Shown: piece after piece, positions 55,987 to 64,000 of the stretch
Position numbering within the stretch: the stretch's first letter is position 1
Layout: the number at the start of each line of letters is the position of its first letter
Assembly: GCF_011050365.1 (NCBI RefSeq)
Contig: NZ_DRFV01000002.1
Location: 1-64,000, forward strand
Source of the DNA: Pseudohongiella sp.
GTDB lineage: Bacteria; Pseudomonadota; Gammaproteobacteria; Pseudomonadales; Pseudohongiellaceae
DNA: 64,000 nt
Direction of reading: 5' to 3'
Notes under the pieces: generated by a model
Told to the model about the DNA's origin: nothing
Seen by the model: the letters and a program-made list of their open reading frames with translations, nothing else
Databases searched by the model: none
Program-made: the position numbers and the translations under genes

Positions 55987-56876
55987 TGAACAAAAGGCCT
56001 ATGAACAGCAACCGGACACAAAACCTGAATCAGGACCAGCCGCTACGCGTGAATTTTACCAAGATGCACGGCCTTGGAAATGACTTTATGGTGATCGACC
56101 AGATCTCGCACCCGGTTGAACTGAGTGCGGAGCAGATCAGGCAACTGGGCAACCGTCACCGTGGCGTAGGGTTTGACCAGCTTCTGATCATTGCGCCACC
56201 GACGCGCCCGGACGCCGATTTCAGCTACCGCATCTTTAATGCCGATGGCAGCGAAGTTGAGCATTGTGGCAATGGCGCGCGCTGTTTTGCACGCTATGTG
56301 CTGGCGCGCGGTCTGATCGCCCGCGGCCCGATACGTGTGCAGACCCACAATCGTCTGCTCGAGCTGCATACCCACGATCAGTCACAGGTGAGTGTTGATA
56401 TGGGGGAACCGGACTTTGCGCCAGCGTCCCTGCCGTTCTCTGCTGACGCACCGCTGGCAAGCTACCAGCTGGAGACTGAAACGCACGGCAGAGTCGAGTT
56501 TCAGGCTGTGTCCATGGGCAATCCCCATATGGTGCTGACGGTTGCCGACTGTGACCGGGCGCCGGTTGAGTCGCTGGGGCCGCTGCTGTGCACGCACGCG
56601 TTATTTGCGCAGGGTGTCAATGTTGGCTTCATGCAAATAGTGGATCGCGATACCATCCGGCTTCGCGTCTTCGAACGCGGTGCCGGCGAAACCGAAGCCT
56701 GCGGCACCGGCGCCTGTGCGGCGGTGGTCTGCGGTATCCAGGCAGGCAAACTCAATCACCAGGTGCGTGCCCTGCTCAACGGCGGCGAACTGACAATTGA
56801 GTGGGCGGGCGCCGGCAAGCCGGTTATCATGACCGGACCGGCGACGACCGTATTCGAAGGAACCGTGCATATCTGA
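55986..56876 (+). CDS. dapF: Diaminopimelate epimerase
   Basis: Interconverts LL- and meso-diaminopimelate for peptidoglycan and lysine synthesis. The two catalytic cysteines lie in NADGSEVEHCGNGARCF and GAGETEACGTGACAAVV. FTKMHGLGNDFMVID is the typical beginning, so 15-20 extra residues precede the family start. ATG 55986 overlaps the lysA stop; ATG 56001 (after AAAAGG) is an alternative. Confidence 0.95.
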   Translation: MNKRPMNSNRTQNLNQDQPLRVNFTKMHGLGNDFMVIDQISHPVELSAEQIRQLGNRHRGVGFDQLLIIAPPTRPDADFSYRIFNADGSEVEHCGNGARCFARYVLARGLIARGPIRVQTHNRLLELHTHDQSQVSVDMGEPDFAPASLPFSADAPLASYQLETETHGRVEFQAVSMGNPHMVLTVADCDRAPVESLGPLLCTHALFAQGVNVGFMQIVDRDTIRLRVFERGAGETEACGTGACAAVVCGIQAGKLNHQVRALLNGGELTIEWAGAGKPVIMTGPATTVFEGTVHI

Positions 56877-56921
56877 CAACGGCCAGCAACGGTATCAAGA
56901 ACCATCAACGAGGCACAATGA

Positions 56922-57620
56922 ATGAGTAGTGACGTTTCTTCCGCCAAAAAAGCAGCCACCGCGACCAAATCAGGATCAACCCTGACCGCCGATGAAGTAG
57001 CCTCGTACCTGAAGGCACATCCGGAATTTTTCGCCGATCGTGACAGCCTGCTGGCCGAACTGACGGTCCCGCACGAAAGCGGCAAAGCCATCTCTCTGCT
57101 TGAACGTCAGGTAAAGATATTGCGCGACCGCAGCATAGAATCCCGCCATACCCTCAATGGTTTGCTGGAGAATGCGCGCTACAATGACCAGTTGTTCAGT
57201 GTGACTCGCAACCTGATTCTTACCTTGCTGGAAGAAGACGATCTGGGTCAGTTGACAATGGTGACCGAATCCAGCCTGTCAACACAACCGGGCATTGATG
57301 CCTGTCGCCTGATCATTGTTGATACCAGCGACATTGCCAGCGAACTGCAGGACCGGTTCCCCTCATTACTGCGCAGCAAGCAGGTGCTGACGCAGACGCT
57401 GGACAAGGACACCTCGTCACTGTTATTCCCGGACACCACGCCCGCCCTGCGCTCGGCGGCACTGTGCCCGGTGACGCACAACAACAGCCTGCTGGCAGTG
57501 CTGGCCATTGGCAATCATGCGCAGGATTATTTCACAGACGATCTGGACACTCTGTTTCTGGATTTTATTGCTGAAGTTCTGGGCACATTGATCAGCCGAC
57601 TGACCACGCCGACACCATAA
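56922..57620 (+). CDS. DUF484 (GAF-like) protein
   Basis: A 232-residue protein of the DUF484 family. The start (LTADEVASYLKAHPEFFADR) and the LTVPHESGKAISLLERQVKI segment are diagnostic. A GAF-like fold follows (about 95-225) and ends AIGNHAQDYFTDDLDTLFLD. The family is nearly always between dapF and xerC; here xerC is replaced by the glr-type two-component system. Function is unknown; a role near chromosome-dimer resolution has been proposed only from context. Confidence 0.9.
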   Translation: MSSDVSSAKKAATATKSGSTLTADEVASYLKAHPEFFADRDSLLAELTVPHESGKAISLLERQVKILRDRSIESRHTLNGLLENARYNDQLFSVTRNLILTLLEEDDLGQLTMVTESSLSTQPGIDACRLIIVDTSDIASELQDRFPSLLRSKQVLTQTLDKDTSSLLFPDTTPALRSAALCPVTHNNSLLAVLAIGNHAQDYFTDDLDTLFLDFIAEVLGTLISRLTTPTP

Positions 57621-57683
57621 CAGTAACGCTGCGGTGGCGGCGAACCAGGCACCGGGCAGTCGGCACAGGAAGGTGACCCGTAC

Positions 57684-59114
57684 ATGTTGTTTCGTACCCG
57701 CTCGATATTGCAATTAACGATACTGGGTTTCCTGCTGGTGGCGGCGCTGTTGATTTCAGCACTGGTTATCAGCGCGCAACAGCTCGACACCCTGACTACT
57801 TCCGGGCAAGTGACTGTCAACCAGTCCGCCAATGCCATGCGCGCCAGCCGCGAACTGATTGAACACAGTGGCGCTCTGGAGCGCAGTGCACGACAATTTC
57901 TTATTTTGCGCGACCCGGCACTTCTTGAAGTCTACGACGACCGCCGTGAAGCTCTGCACAATACTCTGAGGCAATTGCTGGCCCTGGGCAATGATACCGC
58001 CATTGCCGGGCAGGCGGCACTGCTGCGCGACATAGAGATGCAAGCCTACGATGAGCTCAATGCGGCAACCTCGGAAACCGGTTTTGAATACCCCCGCCTG
58101 CTGGAAACCGCCTATGAACTGACCCGACTGACCTCGGCCTGGGTCGACAACAGAGCAGCACAGCTGCGGGATCAGACCGCGGCCAGCCAGCGTGCACTGA
58201 ACATCCGTACGCTGCTGCTGGTGTGCACCGCACTGCTGCTGGCAGTGCTCTTTGTGGCCCTCATCACCCGTCCGCTGCGCCAGCTCGACCGGGCGATCAA
58301 GGATCTGGGCAGTGGTAGTTACGAACGCAAAATCGAAATCGGTGGCCCCAGCGATCTGCAACTATTAGGCTCACGCCTTGACTGGCTGCGCGATCGCCTG
58401 CAGCAGCTTGAACAGCAACGCAGCGAATTTTTGCGCCATGTATCACACGAGCTGAAGACGCCGCTGGCCGCCATGCAAGAGAGCGCCGCGCTGATGTCGG
58501 ATGGCATTGCCGGCCCGGTTAACGAGGAACAAAAAACCCTCATTGCCATTCTCAGCAATAATTGTCAGCGCCTGCTCGGTCTGATTGAGGGCCTGTTGCG
58601 ACACAACGCGGACAGCTTCGCGATTGTCGATGCACCGCCCGAAGCCATCAAACTGACCGATATGGTCAGCGACGTTGTCCGCGCCCATCAGGCACCGGCG
58701 CGAACCGCAGGCATCACGCTGGACACACAACTGGACAAGGTAGCCCTCAGCGGCGACCGGGAGCGAATCCGCGTGATCGTGGATAATCTGTTAAGCAATG
58801 CGATTAAATTTTCACCACAAGGAGGCACAATTCGTATTGCGCTTACGCGCGACGGTGACTATGTTCATATCGATGTCGAGGATGAGGGGCCTGGCGTGCC
58901 GGATGCGGAGCTGGAGCAGATATTTGCGCCATTCTTTCAGGGCAGTGCCCAGCCCCGCGAGCATTACCACTGCACCGGCCTGGGCCTGGCCATTGCCAGG
59001 GAGTACGCTGAGCGTAGCGGTGGTAAACTCACTGTTATCAACAACACGACCAGACACGGCGCCTGTTTCAGACTGTCCCTGCCGAGACGCTGGCAAAGGA
59101 ACATTCAAGCATGA
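57684..59114 (+). CDS. glrK: GlrK/QseE-like sensor histidine kinase
   Basis: A 476-residue kinase. The first transmembrane helix is at about 8-30 (LQLTILGFLLVAALLISALV), then a periplasmic helical sensor (about 31-170) with ARQFLILRDPALLEVYDDRR, a second helix (about 174-195), HAMP, HisKA (LRHVSHELKTPLAAMQESAA) and HATPase (VDNLLSNAIKFSPQGG; CTGLGLAIAREYAERSGG). The SHELKTPLAA and periplasmic region match GlrK. It heads glrK-glrL-glrR, with 4-bp and 8-bp overlaps. In enterobacteria the system senses envelope state and controls the GlmY sRNA. AAGGTGA precedes the ATG. Confidence 0.9.
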   Translation: MLFRTRSILQLTILGFLLVAALLISALVISAQQLDTLTTSGQVTVNQSANAMRASRELIEHSGALERSARQFLILRDPALLEVYDDRREALHNTLRQLLALGNDTAIAGQAALLRDIEMQAYDELNAATSETGFEYPRLLETAYELTRLTSAWVDNRAAQLRDQTAASQRALNIRTLLLVCTALLLAVLFVALITRPLRQLDRAIKDLGSGSYERKIEIGGPSDLQLLGSRLDWLRDRLQQLEQQRSEFLRHVSHELKTPLAAMQESAALMSDGIAGPVNEEQKTLIAILSNNCQRLLGLIEGLLRHNADSFAIVDAPPEAIKLTDMVSDVVRAHQAPARTAGITLDTQLDKVALSGDRERIRVIVDNLLSNAIKFSPQGGTIRIALTRDGDYVHIDVEDEGPGVPDAELEQIFAPFFQGSAQPREHYHCTGLGLAIAREYAERSGGKLTVINNTTRHGACFRLSLPRRWQRNIQA

Positions 59115-59488
59115 TGCGTTTACTGAGCATGACCGCACTCACAGCCGTGCTGGCTGCCTGCCAGACTTTCGAGTCCGGTCCGGACCACAACGATGCGCTG
59201 ACCCGCCTGGTGGTTTTTCACCAGGGCCTGGATCAACTTGGCGATGCCCAGCTGGCGCTGGCCGTCGACCAGACCCGGGCGCTGTTGCCATCAGGTACAG
59301 AGGCACCGGCAGAGACGCTGCTGCGACTGCTGATACTGGATTCACATGCGCAGCTACGCGAACTGCAGCAGATGCACGAGGCACAGTTGCAACAGATTGA
59401 CGAGCTTAATACCCAAATCGAGGCGTTGACCGCGATCGAACAACAGATCAACCGCCGCGGCCAACTGCAGGAGTCAGGAAATGAGTGA
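59111..59488 (+). CDS. Small lipoprotein of the glr system (QseG-like)
   Basis: A 125-residue lipoprotein. The lipobox LAAC (Cys17 in LTAVLAACQTFE) follows a short signal peptide. The mature part is helical, with a Gln/Leu-rich coiled coil (QLRELQQMHEAQLQQIDELN). It occupies the place of qseG between glrK and glrR; enterobacterial QseG activates the kinase from the outer membrane. Sequence similarity is low, so identity is by position, lipobox and coiled coil. It overlaps glrK by 4 bp and glrR by 8 bp. Confidence 0.78.
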   Translation: MMRLLSMTALTAVLAACQTFESGPDHNDALTRLVVFHQGLDQLGDAQLALAVDQTRALLPSGTEAPAETLLRLLILDSHAQLRELQQMHEAQLQQIDELNTQIEALTAIEQQINRRGQLQESGNE

Positions 59489-60842
59489 AAAACCAAGAAT
59501 CCTGCTGGTCGACGATGACCAGGACCTGCTGCATCTGATTCGTATGCGCCTGCAGGCCAACGGCCTCGACGTCAGTGCGGTCAATTCAGCAGAAAAGGCC
59601 ATCAGTGAGCTCAGCCGTTATCGCCCGAATGTCGTCATTACTGACCTGCGCATGCCGGGCATGGACGGCATGGCGCTGTTTGAGTCCATACAGGAGCGCT
59701 TCCTGCAATTGCCCGTGATCATTCTAACGGCCCATGGCACCATCCCGGATGCCGTGGCCGCTGTACAGCAAGGGGTTTTCAGTTACCTGGTGAAACCCTT
59801 CGATGCTGCCATTCTGCTGGACAAGATCCGGCAAGCGCTAAGCCAAAGTTGTCCGCAGGATGATCAGGGCGTCGACGACGGCGAAAGCTGGCGACAGGAC
59901 ATCGTCTCCTGCAGCCAAAGTATGGAAACCTTGTTGCAGCAAGCCAGGGCCGCCGCGCGCACCGATGTCAGCGTGTTGATTCAAAGCGAGACCGGCACCG
60001 GCAAGGAATTGCTGGCAAAGGCTATTCACCGCGCCAGCAATCGTCGCGACGCAGCCTTCATGACACTGAACTGCGCTGCGATCCCGGAGACACTGCTGGA
60101 GTCAGAGTTGTTCGGTCACGCAGCTGGTGCCTTTACCGGGGCCGGCAAAGCCACAGCGGGATTGTTCAAGGCGGCAGACAAAGGCACCGTATTCCTTGAT
60201 GAGATTGGTGACATGCCACTGAACGCACAGGCAAAACTGTTGCGGGTACTGGAACAGGGCGATGTCAGGCCGGTGGGTTCAACGGAAACCGTCAAGGTGG
60301 ATGTGCGCATCCTGTCGGCAACCCACCACGATCTGCACGAAAAAGTCCGTGCAGGTAGCTTCCGCGAAGATCTGTTTTATCGCCTCAACGTCATTACCCT
60401 GGAGCAGCCCCCGCTGGCGGCCAGGTGCGAGGACATACCCTTGCTGGCCAATCATTTCGCTCACCAACTCAGTGAGCGTCATGGCCGCGAGGGTGGCGTG
60501 CATTTTGCGCCAGAAGCCATGGAGCTGATGGTCAGCGCCCCATGGCCCGGCAATGTCCGGCAACTGCTCAATGTTGTCGAGCAGTGCGTAGTGCTCAGCC
60601 CGCAGAGTCTGATCCCGCGCCAACTGGTAGAGCGCGCCCTGCGCTTCAAGCCGCAGAAGCTGCTCAACATGAACGATGCCCGTGACCAGTTCGAACATGA
60701 CTATCTGATCCGTCTGCTCAACCTGGCGGAAGGCAATATCGCACTGGCAGCCCGACTTGCCGAACGCAATCGCAGTGAATTCTACAACCTTCTGAAGCGG
60801 CACAACCTGGACCCGGACCAGTTCCGCAAGCCCGCTGACTGA
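59481..60842 (+). CDS. glrR: GlrR/QseF-like sigma-54-dependent response regulator
   Basis: A 453-residue NtrC-family activator. Receiver domain with phospho-acceptor Asp55 in VVITDLRMPGMDG; AAA+ domain with Walker A IQSETGTGKELLAKAI, the sigma-54 contact loop GAFTGAGKATAGLF, Walker B GTVFLDEIGDMPL and arginine-finger region REDLFYRLNV; and a C-terminal Fis-type helix-turn-helix (NIALAARLAERNRSEFYNLL). It should activate sigma-54 promoters, and one with matching binding sites lies immediately downstream. Confidence 0.92.
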   Translation: MSEKPRILLVDDDQDLLHLIRMRLQANGLDVSAVNSAEKAISELSRYRPNVVITDLRMPGMDGMALFESIQERFLQLPVIILTAHGTIPDAVAAVQQGVFSYLVKPFDAAILLDKIRQALSQSCPQDDQGVDDGESWRQDIVSCSQSMETLLQQARAAARTDVSVLIQSETGTGKELLAKAIHRASNRRDAAFMTLNCAAIPETLLESELFGHAAGAFTGAGKATAGLFKAADKGTVFLDEIGDMPLNAQAKLLRVLEQGDVRPVGSTETVKVDVRILSATHHDLHEKVRAGSFREDLFYRLNVITLEQPPLAARCEDIPLLANHFAHQLSERHGREGGVHFAPEAMELMVSAPWPGNVRQLLNVVEQCVVLSPQSLIPRQLVERALRFKPQKLLNMNDARDQFEHDYLIRLLNLAEGNIALAARLAERNRSEFYNLLKRHNLDPDQFRKPAD

Positions 60843-60866
60843 GTTCCTGCCAGCCTGAATCCCGGA

Positions 60867-60884
60867 TGTCGGGTTTACCCGACA
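60867..60884. promoter_or_regulatory. GlrR-type binding site 1
   Basis: TGTCGGGTTTACCCGACA, a perfect palindrome with TGTC-N10-GACA. This is the published GlrR consensus at glmY/glmZ in enterobacteria (family knowledge). It sits 25 bp after the glrR stop. Confidence 0.75.
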
Positions 60885-60930
60885 CCCGAATAGCTGTTAA
60901 ATCAGACACTTGGCAGACACCACCGCAAAG

Positions 60931-60948
60931 TGTCGGCCAATCCCGACA
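60931..60948. promoter_or_regulatory. GlrR-type binding site 2
   Basis: TGTCGGCCAATCCCGACA again matches TGTC-N10-GACA exactly. Its centre is 64 bp from that of site 1 and about 73 bp upstream of the -24 element, a normal enhancer position. Confidence 0.75.
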
Positions 60949-60977
60949 GCGCATACCCCTCTTTACTACCCGTACCA

Positions 60978-60990
60978 CTTCAAGCTGTTG
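60978..60990. promoter_or_regulatory. IHF-like site
   Basis: CTTCAAGCTGTTG matches 11 of 13 positions of WATCAANNNNTTR and is followed by an A/T-rich track (60989-61009). It lies between the activator sites and the promoter, where IHF bends DNA in sigma-54 systems. Confidence 0.5.
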
Positions 60991-61011
60991 TTTTTATTAA
61001 TTTAAAATTCC

Positions 61012-61027
61012 TGGCACAGAACCTGCT
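61012..61027 (+). promoter_or_regulatory. Sigma-54 promoter
   Basis: TGGCACAGAACCTGCT has the invariant GG (61013-61014) and GC (61025-61026) with exactly ten bases between, and a full TGGCAC -24 element. Transcription should start near 61037-61039, with no open gene following for 250 bp. Confidence 0.78.
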
Positions 61028-61037
61028 AACTCTTGAT

Positions 61038-61184
61038 AGCGGAACAATCCACGATTGTTTCCCCGCTTTAAACCCGCAAGTAGTCTGCTAAGGCTCGCAG
61101 CCAGGATGCATTGAAGGGGCCTGTACCTACACCTTTCTTAGAAGTCCGGCTGTTTTGACCCCCGGGAAACCGGGGGTTTTTTTT
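61038..61184 (+). ncRNA. Candidate GlrR/sigma-54-controlled sRNA (GlmY/GlmZ-like role)
   Basis: About 147 nt between the sigma-54 promoter and a strong intrinsic terminator, without any gene. The 5' part folds into a long hairpin (AGCGGAACAATC, loop CAC, GATTGTTTCCCCGCT). A middle segment is mostly single-stranded by eye (61095-61150), and the 3' end is the terminator. Size, control elements and adjacency to glrR match the enterobacterial GlmY/GlmZ arrangement, although there glmY lies upstream of glrK. I do not see obvious sequence identity to E. coli GlmY/GlmZ, so the functional equivalence is inference. Confidence 0.65.
61158..61184 (+). terminator. Strong intrinsic terminator of the candidate sRNA
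   Basis: ACCCCCGG-GAAA-CCGGGGGT followed by eight T in all: an 8-bp GC-rich stem with a GNRA tetraloop. It ends 105 bp before the next gene, so it belongs to the upstream transcript. Confidence 0.88.
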
Positions 61185-61288
61185 ACCTGCCAGAAACACA
61201 CGCCACAACCACTGTTGCGCGACTTCACGCCGACTGCCATAACTCGGTACAATGCAGCTCCTGCAAACGCTTTACGACAGTTCAAAGG

Positions 61289-64000
61289 ATGACCGCCATT
61301 AAACGCACAGACGCCACGCCGCTGGTTTCCATCATCTGCCGCACCATGAGTCGCAACAGTCTGCACGATACGCTGCGATCAGTGCTGAATCAGGACTGGC
61401 CCGCGCTGGAACTGGTGCTGGTGGATGCGGCCAATGTCGGCGCCAATGCACTTGCCGACACCGCAATAAAAATTTCGCAGACCAGCCATGTCTCGCTGAA
61501 CATCGTCAGTACCGGCTCTACACTGGCCCGGCCACAGGCAGCCAACGCCGGTCTGTCGGCCGCAACCGGCAGCTATCTGCTGTTTCTGGACGATGATGAC
61601 TGGATTGCCGCCGACCATATCAGTCACCTGGTGACGCTGGCCCAAAAGCACAACGATCATCAGGTGATCTACAGTGCCACACAGAAAACCGATACCGACG
61701 GCAGTCTGCTGGATGAAATCATAGCAGTGCCGTTTGACCGCACCGTGCTTCGTCGCGACAACTTCATTCCGATACATGCCGCACTGTTCTCTGCGGCGCT
61801 GCGCGACACCGGCTGCCGGTTCGATGAAACACTGGACGTTTACGAAGACTGGGACTTCTGGTTGCAGTGTGCGGAACAGACTGATTTTTTGCTGGACGAC
61901 CACATCGGCGCCTTTTATCGCATGGGCGGTGATTCGGAAACCATGCTCACCGAGCACCAGGCACGTTATCAACCCGATCATCCCATGGCGCAGGCACGCG
62001 CAAAACTGCTCGACAAATGGAAATCACGCTGGACTGGTGCCCAATGGAATGCTGTGCTCGGGCTGGTCGACCAGACGCCTCTGGTGCATTCCCTGCACAC
62101 GGATCTGGGACTGGCGCACCAACAGTTGCACGAACAGCAGCAAACACTGACACTGACGCAACAGCAACTGACAGAGCAACAACTGCAACTGACCGGCCTG
62201 CGGAGCAGCCACGAAGAACTGAAAGCCTCCCACCAGGAAGTGCTGGAAGAATACCGACACCTGCAGGCGGCCCATATTGAACTCAACCTGGCACACCAGG
62301 CCTTGGACCAGGGCGTGCGGGAGATTCTGTCCTCCTTCTCCTGGCGTGTCACTGCGCCCTATCGCTGGACCCGCCGGCGGCTGACCGACGCGCTGTCCGG
62401 GGCACTGCATCGACACCGGCGTCAGCAGACCAGGACATCACCGCCCGAAACGACGGCCGACAACCCGCTGCTTTGCGGTATCGTCAGCCCGGCCAGCGAC
62501 AACCTGGCCTTCAGCACGACCCTGACCATGCAGGCCTGGGCCTGGTCACCCGCACCGCTGCAGACAATAGAGATACTGATAGATGGCAGACTGCATGACA
62601 GGGTCGAGCCGCTGCCACAGCACCAACACCCGGAGGACGCCCAACGCATTGGTTTTGCCCGTGCCATCGACACCAGCGACCTGAGCCCGGGCGAACACGT
62701 CATTGCCCTGATTTGCACCGACAGCGATGGTCATCGCGCCGAGTGCCAGCGCCGCTTTGTCAGTCAACAGGCACAGACCCTGTATTCACGCTGGCGCCAG
62801 CAGCAGATCACGCTTCCCACAATCACCACACAACCCAAAACCGATTTTCACGTGCTGCTGCGGGCGCCCTCTGATATCAGCGCAGATCCGCAAGCAAGCG
62901 ACGCCCTGCTGGCCACGCTGGACAGCCTGGGCGAGCAGAATCTGGCAACACTGCCGCAGGTGCACTGGCGCTGTAGTGTCATCAGCGACGCAGCAGATCA
63001 CACGGCGCTGCAGAATCTGCTGGCAAACCACCACACGCGGAAGCGGGTACGACTGCTTACGGACCAGGCCGGTTTTACCCCGGACCCGGACAGCGTAGTG
63101 TCCTTGCTGCAGGCGGGCGATGCACTGCATCCCGATTGCCTGGCCAATGTCGCCGCCGCCTGGCAAGCGTCCACGCAATTGCTATACACCGACCATGATC
63201 ACCGGGACGCCGCTGGCCGGTTCCGCAATCCCTGGTTTACCTTTGCCTGGTCGCCCGCGCTATTGCTCAGCCAAAACTATATTGGTGGCGTCTATTTTGT
63301 CAGAGCCGACCTCGTGCCAGCGATAAGCCTGAACACTCCCGCCTGGCGCTATGACTGCCTGCTGCGATTGCAGGGACAACTTGATCCTGCCAGAGTGACA
63401 CGTATCCCACGCGTGTTATGGAGCGAACCCGGGCACGACGAAAACAGCAATGTTATTGCGCAGGCGGAACTCGATGTACTTCGCGCGCACATGAGCTTGC
63501 ATGACAATCAGGTCAACGTTCCCTGGCCGCAGGCTATCGACATCCGCCATACCGTCCATCCGATGCCAACGCCGGCACCCCGGGTGTCCATCGTCATCCC
63601 GACCACCGGCAATATGCGGTTCCTCAAGCCCTGTCTGGATACACTGGCCACCACTGATTACCCGGACATGGAAATCATCATCCTGGACAACAGTCGCGGC
63701 AAACACCCGAAGGGTATCGACTATGCCCGCCAGGCGGGTGCCGTCGTTGTCGATTGTGACGAAGCCTTCAACTGGTCCCGTCTCAATAACAAGGGTGTGG
63801 ATCATAGTTCGGGTGATATCCTGCTGTTCCTGAACGATGATATCGAAATAGTACAGAACGACTGGCTGCAGGAGCTGGTGCGACAGGTGTTGCAGGAAGG
63901 CGTCGCCACGGTTGGATGTTTGTTGCTCTATCCCAACGGCGCCATTCAGCACGGCGGCGTATTTCTGGTTGACCACGGTGGCGGTGCGCGCCACCTGTTC
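61289..64000 (+). CDS. Large multi-domain glycosyltransferase, cut by the window end
   Basis: The frame from ATG 61289 stays open for more than 900 codons to the edge. First a family-2 glycosyltransferase domain (about residues 10-210): TPLVSIICRTMSRNSLHDTL, YLLFLDDDDWIAADHISHLV (DDDD metal site) and DETLDVYEDWDFWLQCAEQT. Then a Gln/Leu-rich coiled coil (about 275-345), a beta-rich middle region, and a second GT2 domain (from about 765): PRVSIVIPTTGNMRFLKPCL, DEAFNWSRLNNKGVDHSSGD, ILLFLNDDIEIVQNDWLQEL. Such proteins build O-antigen, rhamnan or other surface polysaccharide. A second start at Met20 is possible, since the only AAAGG touches the ATG. Confidence 0.85.
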   Translation, partial: MTAIKRTDATPLVSIICRTMSRNSLHDTLRSVLNQDWPALELVLVDAANVGANALADTAIKISQTSHVSLNIVSTGSTLARPQAANAGLSAATGSYLLFLDDDDWIAADHISHLVTLAQKHNDHQVIYSATQKTDTDGSLLDEIIAVPFDRTVLRRDNFIPIHAALFSAALRDTGCRFDETLDVYEDWDFWLQCAEQTDFLLDDHIGAFYRMGGDSETMLTEHQARYQPDHPMAQARAKLLDKWKSRWTGAQWNAVLGLVDQTPLVHSLHTDLGLAHQQLHEQQQTLTLTQQQLTEQQLQLTGLRSSHEELKASHQEVLEEYRHLQAAHIELNLAHQALDQGVREILSSFSWRVTAPYRWTRRRLTDALSGALHRHRRQQTRTSPPETTADNPLLCGIVSPASDNLAFSTTLTMQAWAWSPAPLQTIEILIDGRLHDRVEPLPQHQHPEDAQRIGFARAIDTSDLSPGEHVIALICTDSDGHRAECQRRFVSQQAQTLYSRWRQQQITLPTITTQPKTDFHVLLRAPSDISADPQASDALLATLDSLGEQNLATLPQVHWRCSVISDAADHTALQNLLANHHTRKRVRLLTDQAGFTPDPDSVVSLLQAGDALHPDCLANVAAAWQASTQLLYTDHDHRDAAGRFRNPWFTFAWSPALLLSQNYIGGVYFVRADLVPAISLNTPAWRYDCLLRLQGQLDPARVTRIPRVLWSEPGHDENSNVIAQAELDVLRAHMSLHDNQVNVPWPQAIDIRHTVHPMPTPAPRVSIVIPTTGNMRFLKPCLDTLATTDYPDMEIIILDNSRGKHPKGIDYARQAGAVVVDCDEAFNWSRLNNKGVDHSSGDILLFLNDDIEIVQNDWLQELVRQVLQEGVATVGCLLLYPNGAIQHGGVFLVDHGGGARHLF

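Noticed and set aside
61261-61291. Sigma-54 promoter driving only the glycosyltransferase gene
   Set aside because: A strong terminator (61158-61184) stands between the promoter and the gene, so most transcripts should end before it.

Overview
The window looks like chromosomal DNA of a heterotrophic gammaproteobacterium. Supporting linkages are trxA-rho-ubiD, hemC-hemD-hemX-hemY divergent from argH, lptM-lysA-dapF-DUF484, and a glrK/glrL/glrR-type sigma-54 two-component system. I cannot name the genus from sequence alone; a free-living, possibly marine lineage is an inference from the gene content.

Positions 1 to about 16,940 form an accessory island that is visibly more AT-rich than the rest. 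It opens with an IS3-family insertion sequence cut by the window edge. Next come mostly unrecognised genes with several nuclease or defence-like members: a coiled-coil protein translationally coupled to a T5orf172/GIY-YIG nuclease-like protein, an exported endonuclease I, a DUF5677 protein, a stand-alone SIR2-like protein and a decayed GIY-YIG gene. The right end carries a mobile-element module (HTH regulator, AT-rich gap, HUH-type replication initiator, AlpA regulator). It stops at a 20-bp copy of a tRNA-Phe 3' end followed by a terminator, which reads as the right attachment site. Two inverted tRNA-like fragments and two repeat-plus-hairpin modules follow at 16,974-17,265.

From 17.3 kb onward the sequence is GC-richer core chromosome: a Sel1-repeat protein, a YqaE peptide, aspartase, a large TonB-dependent receptor, a cyclic-di-GMP GGDEF/EAL protein interrupted by one in-frame TAG, YrfG, Hsp15, PEP carboxykinase, GshA, an MscS-type channel with DsbB, an orphan FliL-like protein, a VTT-flavoprotein fusion, HemB, thioredoxin, Rho, UbiD, the hem cluster (HemY reduced to 79 aa) and ArgH.

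Two regions deserve most attention. First, 46.1-54.4 kb holds three genes joined by 4-bp overlaps: a NarL-type response regulator, a 1916-aa protein fusing a GMC oxidoreductase, an alpha/beta hydrolase and a PhoD-like phosphoesterase, and a membrane hybrid histidine kinase. This looks like one regulated lipid or sterol-type catabolic or sensing unit. Second, downstream of glrR (60.87-61.18 kb) there are two perfect TGTC-N10-GACA palindromes, an IHF-like site, a sigma-54 -24/-12 promoter and, about 145 nt later, a strong terminator, with no gene between. This is the architecture of the enterobacterial GlmY sRNA control region, so I propose a GlrR-controlled sRNA.

The window ends inside a large glycosyltransferase gene.
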